Positions 1-8,295 of a DNA stretch of 64,000 nucleotides are shown here, piece after piece. Both the position numbers and the translations under genes were made by a program. This stretch comes from M3007 sp031425035 (lineage in GTDB: Bacteria > Bacteroidota > Bacteroidia > Chitinophagales > Saprospiraceae): positions 1 through 64,000 of the forward strand of contig JANPIN010000024.1 in the NCBI GenBank assembly GCA_031425035.1. The letters are read 5' to 3'. The notes under the pieces are model-generated. The model was not told where the DNA came from, ran no database searches, and worked only from the letters and a program-made list of their open reading frames with translations. Every line of letters begins with the position of its first letter. Within the stretch, counting starts at the first letter, position 1.

Positions 1-71
1 TTTTTGGCTGCTACAACATAAACGATGACAATGCAGGCGATGAGAGCGAGCCAGGTAAGTGTTTTATTCAT
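1..71 (-). CDS. N-terminus of a membrane or exported protein (partial)
   Basis: An open frame on the minus strand starts with ATG at 69-71 and runs off the window edge. The 23 visible residues begin MNKTLTWLALIACIVIVYVV, a short basic start followed by one hydrophobic helix, as expected of a signal anchor or signal peptide. Nothing beyond this segment is visible, so no function can be given. It lies 44 nt downstream of the gatC stop on the same strand and could be co-transcribed with it. Confidence 0.5.
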   Translation of the reverse strand, partial: MNKTLTWLALIACIVIVYVVAAK

Positions 72-114
72 GATTAATTTTAATATAAATTATTGCAAAT
101 GAACTAATTAGCTA

Positions 115-402
115 TTATTCAATCACTTTCGGCACCCTGAAAAATTTACCGTCCTGGTTGGGCGCGTTCTGTAAGGCTTGTTCAACCGGCAAATGTTCAC
201 CCACCACATCCTCGCGCCAGACATTCCCGTGCTCGTTCATGTACACCAGGGGTTCAACGCCGGCGGTGTCCAGTTCCCGCAGTTTATCGACCATATGCAA
301 AATACGCTCGAGGTCAGTACGGAGTTTTTCGCGTTCGGTCTCGCTGAGTTGCAAACGGGCGAGTTTTTCAAGGCGTGAAATAAGTTCTTTGTCCAGCTGC
401 AT
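115..402 (-). CDS. gatC: Asp-tRNA(Asn)/Glu-tRNA(Gln) amidotransferase subunit C
   Basis: GatC is the small subunit that tethers GatA and GatB in the amidotransferase making Gln-tRNA(Gln) and/or Asn-tRNA(Asn) from mischarged precursors in the cytoplasm. The 95-residue product has the usual family length. It shows the typical N-terminal helix (LEKLARLQLSETEREKL) and the C-terminal belt ending FFRVPKVIE, which matches the family ending in which a hydrophobic-Pro-Lys-Val-hydrophobic stretch closes the chain. gatA and gatB are not in the window, as is common in Bacteroidota where gat genes are scattered. The gene is divergent from the kinase at 587. Confidence 0.93.
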   Translation of the reverse strand: MQLDKELISRLEKLARLQLSETEREKLRTDLERILHMVDKLRELDTAGVEPLVYMNEHGNVWREDVVGEHLPVEQALQNAPNQDGKFFRVPKVIE

Positions 403-532
403 CGAAAAAGCTTAGATAGGTGGGTGAGGAAGTTCGGTGAACAGGGCCTGTCGTTCGTTGAACGGCGGAGAGGCAATCGCAAATGTTGGTAAAAAACGCG
501 GGCTTTTCCGAAACTTACTCTTTTCCAGCATC

Positions 533-540
533 TACCTTCG
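533..540 (+). promoter_or_regulatory. Putative -7 box TACCTTCG before the deoxynucleoside kinase
   Basis: TACCTTCG matches the Bacteroidota -7 consensus TAnnTTTG with one change (TTCG). It ends 46 nt before the ATG at 587. The identical octamer sits 22 nt before metH, which supports it as a local promoter form. No clear TTG -33 element was found. Confidence 0.4.
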
Positions 541-586
541 CGGCGCACAAATTTACTGTACGCCGTACAAGCGACCATATTGTAAG

Positions 587-1237
587 ATGAATCCAGGTAC
601 ACCTTCTGAAAAAACGATTATCCGCCACGTGGCAATTGCCGGCAACATCGGCGCCGGCAAAACCACCCTGTGTGAAATGCTGGCCAAACAGTTCAACTGG
701 GATGTCCACTACGAAGATGCCGAAAACAACCCCTACTTATCCGATTTTTACCTGGATATGAAGCGCTGGTCGTTCAATCTGCAGGTTTTCTTCCTTTCCA
801 GCCGCTACCAGCAGGTGCTGCGTATTCTGCAGGGCAACCGCACCGTGATTCAGGACCGGACGATTTATGAAGATGCCTTCATCTTCGCGCCCAACCTGGC
901 CGATATGGGCCTGATGGAACGCCGGGATTTTGAGAACTACCTCACCCTGTTCCAATCGGTCATTTCGCAGGTGAAAGCACCTGATCTGCTGATCTACCTC
1001 AAAGCCAGCATTCCGACCCTGGTAGAACATATTCAAATGCGCGGCCGCGACTACGAAGGCAGCATCAGCCTCGACTACCTGAAACGCCTGAATGACCGTT
1101 ACGATAACTGGATCAACGGATACAGGGAAGGCAGGCTATTGATTATCAACGTGGATCAACTCGACTTCTCTAATAATAAGGAACATTCCGGCCGGGTGCT
1201 GGAAATGGTACAAGCCGAACTCCACGGACTTTTTTGA
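587..1237 (+). CDS. Deoxynucleoside kinase (dGK/dAK-like)
   Basis: This is a cytoplasmic salvage kinase that phosphorylates a deoxynucleoside to its 5'-monophosphate. The 216-residue product has the P-loop GNIGAGKTT at residues 19-27, the DR of the substrate-binding motif (DRTIYED, 90-96) and the arginine-rich lid RGRDYE at 152-157. These define the deoxynucleoside kinase family (deoxyadenosine/deoxyguanosine/deoxycytidine kinases). The start at 587 is preferred to an upstream in-frame ATG at 437. The homology begins just after 587, the extra 50 residues look random, and the candidate promoter at 533 lies inside that extension. Which base it prefers cannot be read from the sequence. Confidence 0.9.
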   Translation: MNPGTPSEKTIIRHVAIAGNIGAGKTTLCEMLAKQFNWDVHYEDAENNPYLSDFYLDMKRWSFNLQVFFLSSRYQQVLRILQGNRTVIQDRTIYEDAFIFAPNLADMGLMERRDFENYLTLFQSVISQVKAPDLLIYLKASIPTLVEHIQMRGRDYEGSISLDYLKRLNDRYDNWINGYREGRLLIINVDQLDFSNNKEHSGRVLEMVQAELHGLF

Positions 1238-1530
1238 ATGCGAAAGAGACCGAATGCGGAATAGGGAATGCAGAATGCGGAATTTCGGTAGCTTGGAATG
1301 GAGCTGCGAGTTAAATTTCGAAAGATATGCAGGTGCAATTCCTACGCTCCATCGATATACTGCGTTAAAATCCAAATGTCACGTCCTTAGAATTCCGCAA
1401 TCCGCATTCCCATTCCGTATTCCGAACTCCCTATTCCGCATTCGAAAGCCCTGCTAGCATCCAAATGCCACTGCCTTAGAATTCCGCAATCCGCAATCCC
1501 CATTCCGCATTCATCCTGTTCCGTATTCTC
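1238..1530. repeat. Inverted arrays of GAATGCGGAAT-like words
   Basis: This 296-base gap before the MFS gene is filled by short repeated words. The left part (about 1237-1285) repeats variants of GAATGCGGAAT. The right part (about 1388-1530) carries many reverse-complement words such as ATTCCGCA and ATTCCGCATTC. The right side also contains a longer direct repeat: TTAGAATTCCGCAATCCGCA occurs at about 1386 and again at about 1477, each preceded by a similar ATCCAAATG stretch. No convincing gene is present. The architecture (word arrays in inverted orientation around a non-repeated middle) recurs at other intergenic sites in the window with different words. Confidence 0.7.
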
Positions 1531-1533
1531 TTC

Positions 1534-2766
1534 ATGACTACCGCCGCCCCTACCCGATTGTTGAATGCTGCCGTTATTGTGGCGGCGCTCGGTTATTTCG
1601 TGGACATTTACGACCTACTGCTTTTTGGCTTCGTCCGGCAGAAAAGTCTGCTCGATCTGGGTTTTACGAAAGAACAGGCCTTCGACCTCGGATTATCCCT
1701 ACAGAACTGGCAGATGTTCGGTATGCTGGTCGGCGGCATATTATGGGGTGTGCTGGGGGATAAATTAGGCCGGGTACGCGTGCTGTATTTCTCCATCGCA
1801 CTGTATTCGCTGGCCAATATTCTGAACGGTTTTGCCCATGGTTTTGCGGACTACGCCTTGTTTCGCTGTGTGGCCGGCATCGGACTGGCGGGTGAACTGG
1901 GGGCCGGCATCACCCTGGTGGCCGAAATTTTACCGAAAAACAAACGCGGCATCGGGACTATGCTGGTGGCGACCATCGGCCTCAGCGGCGCGCTGCTGGC
2001 CTGGGTGATCGAACATAATTTCGACTGGCGGTCCTGCTATTTCATCGGTGGCGGACTGGGTATTATGCTGCTGATCTTTCGGATCAGTGTAACCGAGTCG
2101 GGTATTTTTCAGCAGGTACAACGCAGTGGGGTCAGCCGGGGCAATTTTTTCGCCCTGTTTACCAGTTGGGACCGGTTTGGCCGCTTTTTACGCTGCATAT
2201 TTATCGGTACTACCACCTGGTTCGTGGTCGGCGTGCTGGTCTTTTTTTCGCCTGAATTCGGGAAGGCGAAAGGCCTGGAAGGCATTCTGGCGCCCAATGC
2301 CATTGCCATTTGTTATTCCGGCCTGATCATCGGCGATATCGTTTCCGGGCTACTGAGTCAGTATTTGCGCAGCCGAAAAAAGGTGATGGCTATCTTTTTG
2401 TTCCTCAACGTTTTAGCCATTTCCTACTACCTGCTGGCCGGTTTCAAAACGACCACCGATTTCTACATTTCCCATTTTTTACTGGGCTTTTCCTGTGGTT
2501 TCTGGGTCATTTTCGTCACCATCGGCGCGGAACAATTCGGCACCAACCTGCGCTCGACAGTGGCTACCTCGGTGCCCAATTTTGCCCGCGGCATGCAGGT
2601 GCCTATCAACTTAACCTTCCAGTATTTAAAAAACCCGGCCGTGCTGGGCAGCGTGATTTCCGCCGCCTGGGTGGTCGGTTCCGCTTGTCTGGCCCTGGCC
2701 TTTATAGCGCTCGTCGGGCTGCGGGAGACCTTTCACGCGGATATGGATTTTGTGGAAGATGTCTAA
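1534..2766 (+). CDS. Major facilitator superfamily transporter (sugar/metabolite:H+ symporter type)
   Basis: A 410-residue inner-membrane protein with about 12 hydrophobic segments, the standard MFS length. The family loop 2-3 signature is present as GDKLGRVRVL at residues 75-84. An acidic residue in TM1 (YFVDIYD) and the RCVAGIGLAGELGAG segment in TM4 resemble the metabolite:H+ symporter and sugar-porter branches. The substrate cannot be assigned. The gene follows the word-repeat gap and is followed 150 nt later by a sigma-54 type regulator, but no sigma-54 promoter (GG-N10-GC) was recognised before it. Confidence 0.85.
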   Translation: MTTAAPTRLLNAAVIVAALGYFVDIYDLLLFGFVRQKSLLDLGFTKEQAFDLGLSLQNWQMFGMLVGGILWGVLGDKLGRVRVLYFSIALYSLANILNGFAHGFADYALFRCVAGIGLAGELGAGITLVAEILPKNKRGIGTMLVATIGLSGALLAWVIEHNFDWRSCYFIGGGLGIMLLIFRISVTESGIFQQVQRSGVSRGNFFALFTSWDRFGRFLRCIFIGTTTWFVVGVLVFFSPEFGKAKGLEGILAPNAIAICYSGLIIGDIVSGLLSQYLRSRKKVMAIFLFLNVLAISYYLLAGFKTTTDFYISHFLLGFSCGFWVIFVTIGAEQFGTNLRSTVATSVPNFARGMQVPINLTFQYLKNPAVLGSVISAAWVVGSACLALAFIALVGLRETFHADMDFVEDV

Positions 2767-2902
2767 AGCCTGCAAATGTCATTTTGGCAGCAATATTTAT
2801 TTTTCGGCTGAACTAAGTTGAAAATCAGGGGTTTAAAGGCTGTAAGCGCCCTTCATCCTGAGCTTTTACGTAAATATAATCCTCGCCAACTGCCAAAAAC
2901 GG

Positions 2903-2910
2903 TAGTTTTG
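2903..2910 (+). promoter_or_regulatory. TAGTTTTG -7 box within the 5' region of the sigma-54 regulator
   Basis: TAGTTTTG is an exact match to TAnnTTTG. It lies only 9 nt before the ATG at 2920, so a transcript starting about 7 nt downstream would be nearly leaderless. No TTG -33 element is evident, so it may be a chance match. Confidence 0.3.
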
Positions 2911-2919
2911 CCCCTCACT

Positions 2920-4206
2920 ATGGCCAATCAACTACTTTCCATCAAACAACGCTTCGGCATTGTCGGCAGTTCCAGCTTACTCGATGCCGCATTAGAAACT
3001 GCTGTTCGCGTTGCGCCGACCGACCTTACTGTGCTGATTACCGGCGAAAGCGGGGTTGGTAAGGAAGTTTTTTCCAAAATCATCCATGCCTTAAGCAGCC
3101 GCAAGCACAATGACTTTATTGCGGTCAACTGCGGCGCCATACCCGAAGGCACCATTAATTCCGAGCTTTTCGGGCATGAAAAAGGTTCTTTTACCGGCGC
3201 TATCGGCGACCGGAAGGGTTATTTCGAAACCGTCAGCGGCGGCACCATTTTCCTGGATGAAATTGCGGAAATGCCCTTGGATACCCAGGCCTATTTACTG
3301 CGGGTGCTCGAATCCGGGGAATTTATCCGGGTCGGCGCTTCCAAAAGCATGCGGACGGACGTGCGGGTCATTGCCGCTACCAACGTCAACCTGGAAGAAC
3401 GGGTGCGTAAAGGCAAGTTTCGGGAAGACCTGTATTACCGCCTGAGTACCGTACCGATCCGCGTGCCGGCTTTGCACGAACGCCGCGAAGATATTTCCCT
3501 GCTGTTCCGCAAGTTCGCCTATGATTTTGCCGAAAAGTACCGCATGCAGGTCGTCCGCCTCGATGACCGCGCCGAACAGGCCCTGGAAAACTACCGCTGG
3601 CCCGGCAACATCCGCGAACTCAAGAACGTAGCCGAACAACTCTCCGTGCTTTCCGAAGACCGCCTGCTGACGCTGGAGGCTATTCAGCGCACCATGCCGC
3701 AGCTCCTGAGCCGTAACCTGCCGGTACCTGCCGAACGGGCGAACAGCCACGGCGGTGATTTTCAGGAACGCGAACTGCTGTATAAGGTGCTGTTCGATAT
3801 GAAAAACGACCTGAACGACCTCAAGTCCATGTTCTATGAGCTGGTGAAAAGTAATAACCTGCGGATGCCCGAACCCGGCAATTTGCGCCAGCTTCCATCG
3901 GCCTACCCGGAGCGGAATTATGACCATGGCGATCAACTCGCCACGGCGGATTACACGGAAAACCGGTCGGGCTACTACCCCATGGAGGATAATTCCCGGG
4001 TGACGCCGATCATTATTGACAGCAGCAAAAACGCGGCTTTCGATAAATCCGAGGTGGAAGAAACACCGCTGGCCATGGACGAAATTGAAAAAGAAGCCAT
4101 CAAGCGCTCCCTGAAAAAGTACAATGGCCGCCGGAAGGAAGCCGCCGAAGAACTTAAAATTTCCGAACGGACGCTGTATCGGAAGATCAAACAGTATGAT
4201 CTGTAG
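2920..4206 (+). CDS. Sigma-54-dependent transcriptional activator (AAA+ / Fis-HTH)
   Basis: A cytoplasmic enhancer-binding protein that remodels sigma-54 RNA polymerase by ATP hydrolysis. Numbered from ATG 2920 (428 residues): Walker A GESGVGKE at 42-49, the sigma-54 contact loop GSFTGA at 89-94 (GAFTGA with A to S), Walker B GGTIFLDEIAE at 107-117, and a C-terminal Fis-type helix-turn-helix (AAEELKISERTLYRKI). There is no N-terminal receiver or PAS domain, so control must come from expression, partner proteins or the about 120-residue charged linker between the AAA+ and HTH domains. The frame is open upstream to a TTG at 2818, which would add 34 residues. ATG 2920 fits where family similarity starts. 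Confidence 0.88.
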   Translation: MANQLLSIKQRFGIVGSSSLLDAALETAVRVAPTDLTVLITGESGVGKEVFSKIIHALSSRKHNDFIAVNCGAIPEGTINSELFGHEKGSFTGAIGDRKGYFETVSGGTIFLDEIAEMPLDTQAYLLRVLESGEFIRVGASKSMRTDVRVIAATNVNLEERVRKGKFREDLYYRLSTVPIRVPALHERREDISLLFRKFAYDFAEKYRMQVVRLDDRAEQALENYRWPGNIRELKNVAEQLSVLSEDRLLTLEAIQRTMPQLLSRNLPVPAERANSHGGDFQERELLYKVLFDMKNDLNDLKSMFYELVKSNNLRMPEPGNLRQLPSAYPERNYDHGDQLATADYTENRSGYYPMEDNSRVTPIIIDSSKNAAFDKSEVEETPLAMDEIEKEAIKRSLKKYNGRRKEAAEELKISERTLYRKIKQYDL

Positions 4207-4212
4207 GAAGGA

Positions 4213-4550
4213 GGTTTAGAGGGGTTTAGAAGGGGGTTTAGAGGGGTTTAGTGGTTGGCCGTCAGCAATTTAGATCAGCAATTCGTTCAAAACTAGTTCG
4301 AGCTGACTCTATATCATGTATAAAGGTCGCTATTGTTAAACCCGGCCAGCGTTATGCCGGCATCCTGCATCCTGTAGGGCGGGGTGTTAACCATTTCAAA
4401 AAGTCTGTACGCGCAAAACACTACTTCGGATATTTGTCCGGCCAAGCCCGTTATTTAGTAAATATAACGTTTTGAACGACGTGAAGATCCAAATTGCTGA
4501 CGGCCAACCACTAAACCCCTCTAAACCTTTCTAAACCCCTCTAAACCCAG
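4213..4550. repeat. Long inverted-repeat element with GGGGTTTAGA word arrays and a shared core
   Basis: The two arms (about 4213-4293 and 4469-4549) are near-perfect inverted copies of about 80 bases separated by about 175 bases. Each outer end is an array of the decamer word GGGGTTTAGA (reverse complement on the right). Each inner part carries the core TGGTTGGCCGTCAGCAATTT...CGTTCAAAAC. The same core, as GTTTTGAACGA...CTGAC..CCAA, recurs at about 15530-15570 and 16230-16270. The middle contains no gene: a 74-codon frame at 4251-4475 starts inside the repeat and has no recognisable features. The structure is MITE-like, but no target-site duplication or transposase was recognised. It fills the 393-base gap between the regulator and the thioredoxin-fold gene. 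Confidence 0.8.
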
Positions 4551-4599
4551 TTTATTCTTTCGTTTTTCTCCCTCCTATTCCTGCAATTTTGCCAAAACA

Positions 4600-6063
4600 A
4601 TGCACAAGTCCTTTCGAATGAAACGTCTTATTGCTCTGCTCCCCCTGTTTTTACTGCTCTCCCTCTCCGCTTTACGTGCCGATGGCGGCGGTTACAAAAT
4701 CCGGGTCAAAATCGACAACTACGCTGAAAAGCAGTTGATCCTGGGCTTTTACTACGGGGAGAAACCCTATGTGAAAGACACGATGGAAATCGGCGCCGAC
4801 GGTTATTTCACGTTTCAGGCCGATACCCTACTGCCTTGCGGCGTGTATTTGCTGGTCCTGAAAACCGATAACTCCTTCATTCAGTTCCTGTTACCGAGCG
4901 ACGACCAGGATTTCACCATGACCACGGACGCCAAGCTTTCGGTGGACAAGATGAAATTCAAGGGCTCGGACGATAACGAGCATTTCTACGACTACCTGCA
5001 ATACCTGGCCCGTCTGCGCCCGGTGGCGGATACCTTACGCGTCCAACTGGATCGCTTCAGATCCAAACCGGCCGATTCGCTGCGACTGACCACGCAACTG
5101 GCGGACATGGACAAAGAGGTCAAAAAGTACCAGTCGAATGTGCTGGTCAAATACCCAGGTTCGATGACTTCCAAGATCATTAAAGCCTCCATCGAGCCGG
5201 ATATTCCCGAGTATAAAGGCGATGAAAAAACGGTGCTGATGCAGAAACGCGAGTGGTACCGCCAGCACTTCTTCGACAACCTGGACATTGCCGATCCCTG
5301 CATGCTGCGCTCGCCGGTGCTGCATGGCCGCATCGAGCAGTTCGTGAATAAATTTACGGTCCAGCATCCAGACAGCATCAACAACTCCGTGGATTTCGTG
5401 CTGGCCAAGCTGAAAGGCAGTCCGGAAAATTACAAGTACTACCTCATCCATTTCCTGAATTATTTCGCCAAATCGAATATTGTCGGCATGGACGGCGTGT
5501 ATGTGCATATTGCCAAACAGTATTACTGCAAGGGGCAGGCACTGTGGTCGCGGAAAGAAGACCTGGAGAAAATATGCGATAATGCCGATCGCCTAGAGCC
5601 GATCCTGATCGGTAAAGTGGCGCCGAACATCACGGTCCAGAATCAGAAAAACGAACCGGTCACCCTCTGGGACGTGGACGCCGACTACACGGTTTTATTC
5701 TTCTGGGACCCGGAATGCAGCCACTGCAAGAAATCAGCGCCCTTTATGGTGGATTTTGCGAAAAAGTTCCACGAGCGCGGCGTGAAAGTCTTTGCCGTAT
5801 GCACCGCCGTGACCGATAAAGGCCCGGAATGCTGGAAAAGCGTGGAAGAAAAGGGATTTACCGATTTTCTGTTTTTAAACTCCTACGATCCCTATATCAA
5901 AAGCCGGTACAAGACCATTTACGACGTGAAAACGACGCCACAGATCTTCATTTTGAATCGTAAACACGAGATCCTGATGAAACGTATTGGCGCCGAACAA
6001 CTGGAAAAAGTGATGGAGGATGTGATTCGATTTCAGGAAGAGAAGGGGAAGCAGGGGAAGTAG
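4600..6063 (+). CDS. Exported TlpA-family thiol-disulfide protein with DUF4369-like N-terminus
   Basis: A 487-residue exported protein. Its signal peptide starts at MKRLIALLPLFLLLSLSALRA (an internal ATG at 4618 is an equally good start). An N-terminal beta-rich region resembles DUF4369 (GGGYKIRVKIDNYAEKQLILGFYYG). A helical middle follows, and then a C-terminal thioredoxin fold with the CSHC redox pair at residues 373-376 and the cis-proline TTP at 445-447. Proteins of this layout are widespread in Bacteroidota and probably act as periplasmic thiol oxidoreductases; the partner is unknown. A hairpin terminator follows the stop. Confidence 0.87.
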   Translation: MHKSFRMKRLIALLPLFLLLSLSALRADGGGYKIRVKIDNYAEKQLILGFYYGEKPYVKDTMEIGADGYFTFQADTLLPCGVYLLVLKTDNSFIQFLLPSDDQDFTMTTDAKLSVDKMKFKGSDDNEHFYDYLQYLARLRPVADTLRVQLDRFRSKPADSLRLTTQLADMDKEVKKYQSNVLVKYPGSMTSKIIKASIEPDIPEYKGDEKTVLMQKREWYRQHFFDNLDIADPCMLRSPVLHGRIEQFVNKFTVQHPDSINNSVDFVLAKLKGSPENYKYYLIHFLNYFAKSNIVGMDGVYVHIAKQYYCKGQALWSRKEDLEKICDNADRLEPILIGKVAPNITVQNQKNEPVTLWDVDADYTVLFFWDPECSHCKKSAPFMVDFAKKFHERGVKVFAVCTAVTDKGPECWKSVEEKGFTDFLFLNSYDPYIKSRYKTIYDVKTTPQIFILNRKHEILMKRIGAEQLEKVMEDVIRFQEEKGKQGK

Positions 6064-6128
6064 GACGATTTGCTTTAGCTGTCAGTTCTAAACTGCTGGC
6101 AGGATGCAACCAGATTTATGATGTCAAG

Positions 6129-6171
6129 ACCCTCGTTTGTTTCCTTTTGGGGAGGCAGGCGAGGGTTTTTT
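6129..6171 (+). terminator. Rho-independent terminator after the TlpA-family gene
   Basis: ACCCTCG at 6129-6135 pairs with CGAGGGT at 6160-6166, followed by a run of six T. The loop is long (24 nt), so it is a moderate rather than strong hairpin. Confidence 0.6.
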
Positions 6172-6288
6172 GTGTGTAGAGCAGATGATAATGGGAAGAC
6201 GTGCTCTAAAATTTTCATAATTGAAGAAAAACTCAAGTACACTGAATTTGGAGATTATACAAGAATTTATAAAGTGGACAATGAATAA
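6142..6288 (+). pseudogene. Possible decayed C-terminal coding fragment
   Basis: The 311-base gap 6064-6374 contains an AT-rich stretch whose frame ending TAA at 6286-6288 reads like the end of a real protein (IIEEKLKYTEFGDYTRIYKV). There is no start codon or recognisable upstream part, and base composition is lower in GC than the flanks. It may be the remnant of a lost gene or chance. Nothing else is seen in the gap apart from the terminator at 6129. Confidence 0.2.
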
Positions 6289-6374
6289 AAGCCACCCCTT
6301 GCCATTACCCGTATTACAATCCCATACCCCCGTTCCCCGCCCTACATTTACCACATCACCAACCCACCCACAAA

Positions 6375-7232
6375 ATGAAACCCTCTTCCCTACTCCTCCT
6401 CTTCTGCTGCTCTGCCTTCTTCCTCCACGCGCAAACCTATTTCGCCCCGATCGGCACCAAATGGTATAACGGCCGGTATCAATTCGGTCCGACCCCACCC
6501 ACACCCGCCTATGCGGTCTTCACCGTCGTCGACACGGTGGAAATACAAGGCAAGAAATGCGTAGCCATTCAGGGCGGCGCAGATTGCCTGACCATCACCG
6601 GATCGCTGTATGTGTATCAGGAAAATTCAAAGGTCTATTTTACCGATGGCCCCAACCAGCCGTTTGTTCCTTTATACGATTTTGGCGCTGGGGTCGGGCA
6701 GAAATTCACCACGACCACTTACTTTTTCCAGCAATCGGCCGTTTTCCTGGTCACCGCAGTCGATACCGTGACGGTGGGCACGCATGCATTCAAGGTCCAG
6801 CATATTCAACTGGATAGCGGGTATGTCTTCCTCGGCGATAAGGTGATAGAATCAGTTGGTGGCTTCACGATTTTCCCCCAAAGCGGCGCCTGCGACCCGG
6901 AACTCGGTAGTCTGTTTTGCTATAACAACGGCAGTTTTAGCTACCCTTCCTTCCCTTGTGGCATAGTAGGGACTGCAGAACAAAATCCGGAGACCGGCCT
7001 GGAGATCAGCCCGAATCCGGCGGACGATTACTTTGATCTGCGCATCAGCGGCCTCACTTCGCCGGACATCCACTTTCAGGCGATTGACCTTCAGGGGAAA
7101 ATCATTTACCAGAAAAGCCTGGATCCGAACAGCGCGCAGTCATGGACGTTCGACACCCATGACTGGCCGGCAGGTTTGTATTTTCTGAAAATCGGTTCGG
7201 AAATCAGCCGGAAACTGGTTGTCCGGCATTGA
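6375..7232 (+). CDS. Secreted protein with T9SS type A C-terminal sorting domain
   Basis: A 285-residue protein with a clear signal peptide (MKPSSLLLLFCCSAFFLHAQ). Its C-terminal domain of about 75 residues has the T9SS sorting hallmarks: an NPADD-type start (ISPNPADDYFDLRI), a central IDLQGKIIYQ strand and a final GLYFLKIG...KLVVRH. The middle (residues 20-205) is not recognised; it is rich in beta strands and aromatic residues. The protein is expected to cross the outer membrane by the type IX system and be surface-attached or released. It converges with the permease gene, with 3 nt between stop codons. Confidence 0.82.
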   Translation: MKPSSLLLLFCCSAFFLHAQTYFAPIGTKWYNGRYQFGPTPPTPAYAVFTVVDTVEIQGKKCVAIQGGADCLTITGSLYVYQENSKVYFTDGPNQPFVPLYDFGAGVGQKFTTTTYFFQQSAVFLVTAVDTVTVGTHAFKVQHIQLDSGYVFLGDKVIESVGGFTIFPQSGACDPELGSLFCYNNGSFSYPSFPCGIVGTAEQNPETGLEISPNPADDYFDLRISGLTSPDIHFQAIDLQGKIIYQKSLDPNSAQSWTFDTHDWPAGLYFLKIGSEISRKLVVRH

Positions 7233-7235
7233 CGA

Positions 7236-8294
7236 TCAATGTATGCTTACCCGCGGGTCCAGCCAGGCGTACAGCAGATCGGCCACGATATTGATCACGA
7301 TAAATACGGTCGAGGTAAAGAGGACGCAACCCAGTACCACCGGAATATCGAAATTGAGCAGGGCCGTCACCGTGGCGTCGCCCAGGCCTTTGAAATTGAA
7401 GACGTTTTCCACGAAAAATGCCCCGGTCAGCAAGGCGGCAAACCAGCCGGAAATGGCCGAAACAATAGGGTTCAACGCATTACGCAGCGCATGCCGCACG
7501 ACCACTACCCGACCGGGCAATCCCTTAGCGCGCGCCGTCCGCACGTAGTCCTGAGCCAGCACTTCCAGCATAGCCGAGCGGGTAAGCTGGGTGATCAGGG
7601 CCACCGGTCGCAAGCCCAGGGCCAGGGCCGGTAAAATCAGGTTGCGGCCCTGCAACTGCCAGTCCCCAAAATCATCCAGCACGTAGAGGCTGCCCTGAAT
7701 ATTCAAACCCGTCCAGTCGCCCAGCACGTAACCGAAGACGAGGGCCAGCAACATGGCGGCCACGTAGGTAGGCAAGGAATATCCGAAGACCGAAATCACC
7801 GCGATCACGTAGTCCCAGGCGGTATGCGGCCGGAGAGCGGACACCACGCCGAAAGCCAGTCCCAGGATGGTCGCCAGCAGCAGGGCGACTGAAGCGAGCA
7901 GCGCCGTCACCGGAATGGCGTCGGCGAGGATTTCCGCTACCGGGCGGCCGGTCTGGTAACTTTCGCGCAAATAAGGTTTCTTCAAAACCAGGCACCGGCC
8001 CTCCGCCAGCGGGATCAGCGGCAAATAACTGTATTTACGATCATTTTCGGGCGTTTTCGTCAGCACCGACAGCGGCGACAGGTCTGCCAGATAACGCCCG
8101 AGCTGGACGTAGAGCGGCAAATTCAAACCCAGTTCCGCCGTTTTTGCCTGGACCGTCGACACGTCGCTGCGCTGCCCGAAAGTGAGCTGCGCCGGATCGA
8201 CGGGCGCCAGGAAGATGATGCCGGTAATGGTGGTCACCACGAGGACCAGCACGACAAGGCCATAGGCCAGGCGACGGAACAGGTAGAAAAGCAT
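7236..8294 (-). CDS. ABC transporter permease, oligopeptide/nickel (OppB/DppB-like)
   Basis: A 352-residue inner-membrane permease. The first hydrophobic helix (FRRLAYGLVVLVLVVTTITG), the large periplasmic loop and the cytoplasmic coupling (EAA) motif DYVRTARAKGLPGRVVVVRH place it in the binding-protein-dependent permease family, OppB/DppB side. The end ADLLYAWLDPRVS is the usual OppB C-terminus. No second permease, ATPase or binding protein is adjacent, so partners must be encoded elsewhere. Its ATG lies one base past the selD stop, so the two genes are probably co-transcribed although the functions are not obviously related. Confidence 0.87.
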   Translation of the reverse strand: MLFYLFRRLAYGLVVLVLVVTTITGIIFLAPVDPAQLTFGQRSDVSTVQAKTAELGLNLPLYVQLGRYLADLSPLSVLTKTPENDRKYSYLPLIPLAEGRCLVLKKPYLRESYQTGRPVAEILADAIPVTALLASVALLLATILGLAFGVVSALRPHTAWDYVIAVISVFGYSLPTYVAAMLLALVFGYVLGDWTGLNIQGSLYVLDDFGDWQLQGRNLILPALALGLRPVALITQLTRSAMLEVLAQDYVRTARAKGLPGRVVVVRHALRNALNPIVSAISGWFAALLTGAFFVENVFNFKGLGDATVTALLNFDIPVVLGCVLFTSTVFIVINIVADLLYAWLDPRVSIH

Positions 8295-8295
8295 G

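Noticed and set aside
4251..4475. A 74-codon frame inside the inverted-repeat element
   Set aside because: It starts in one arm and ends before the other, with no known domain; the region is better explained as the element itself.
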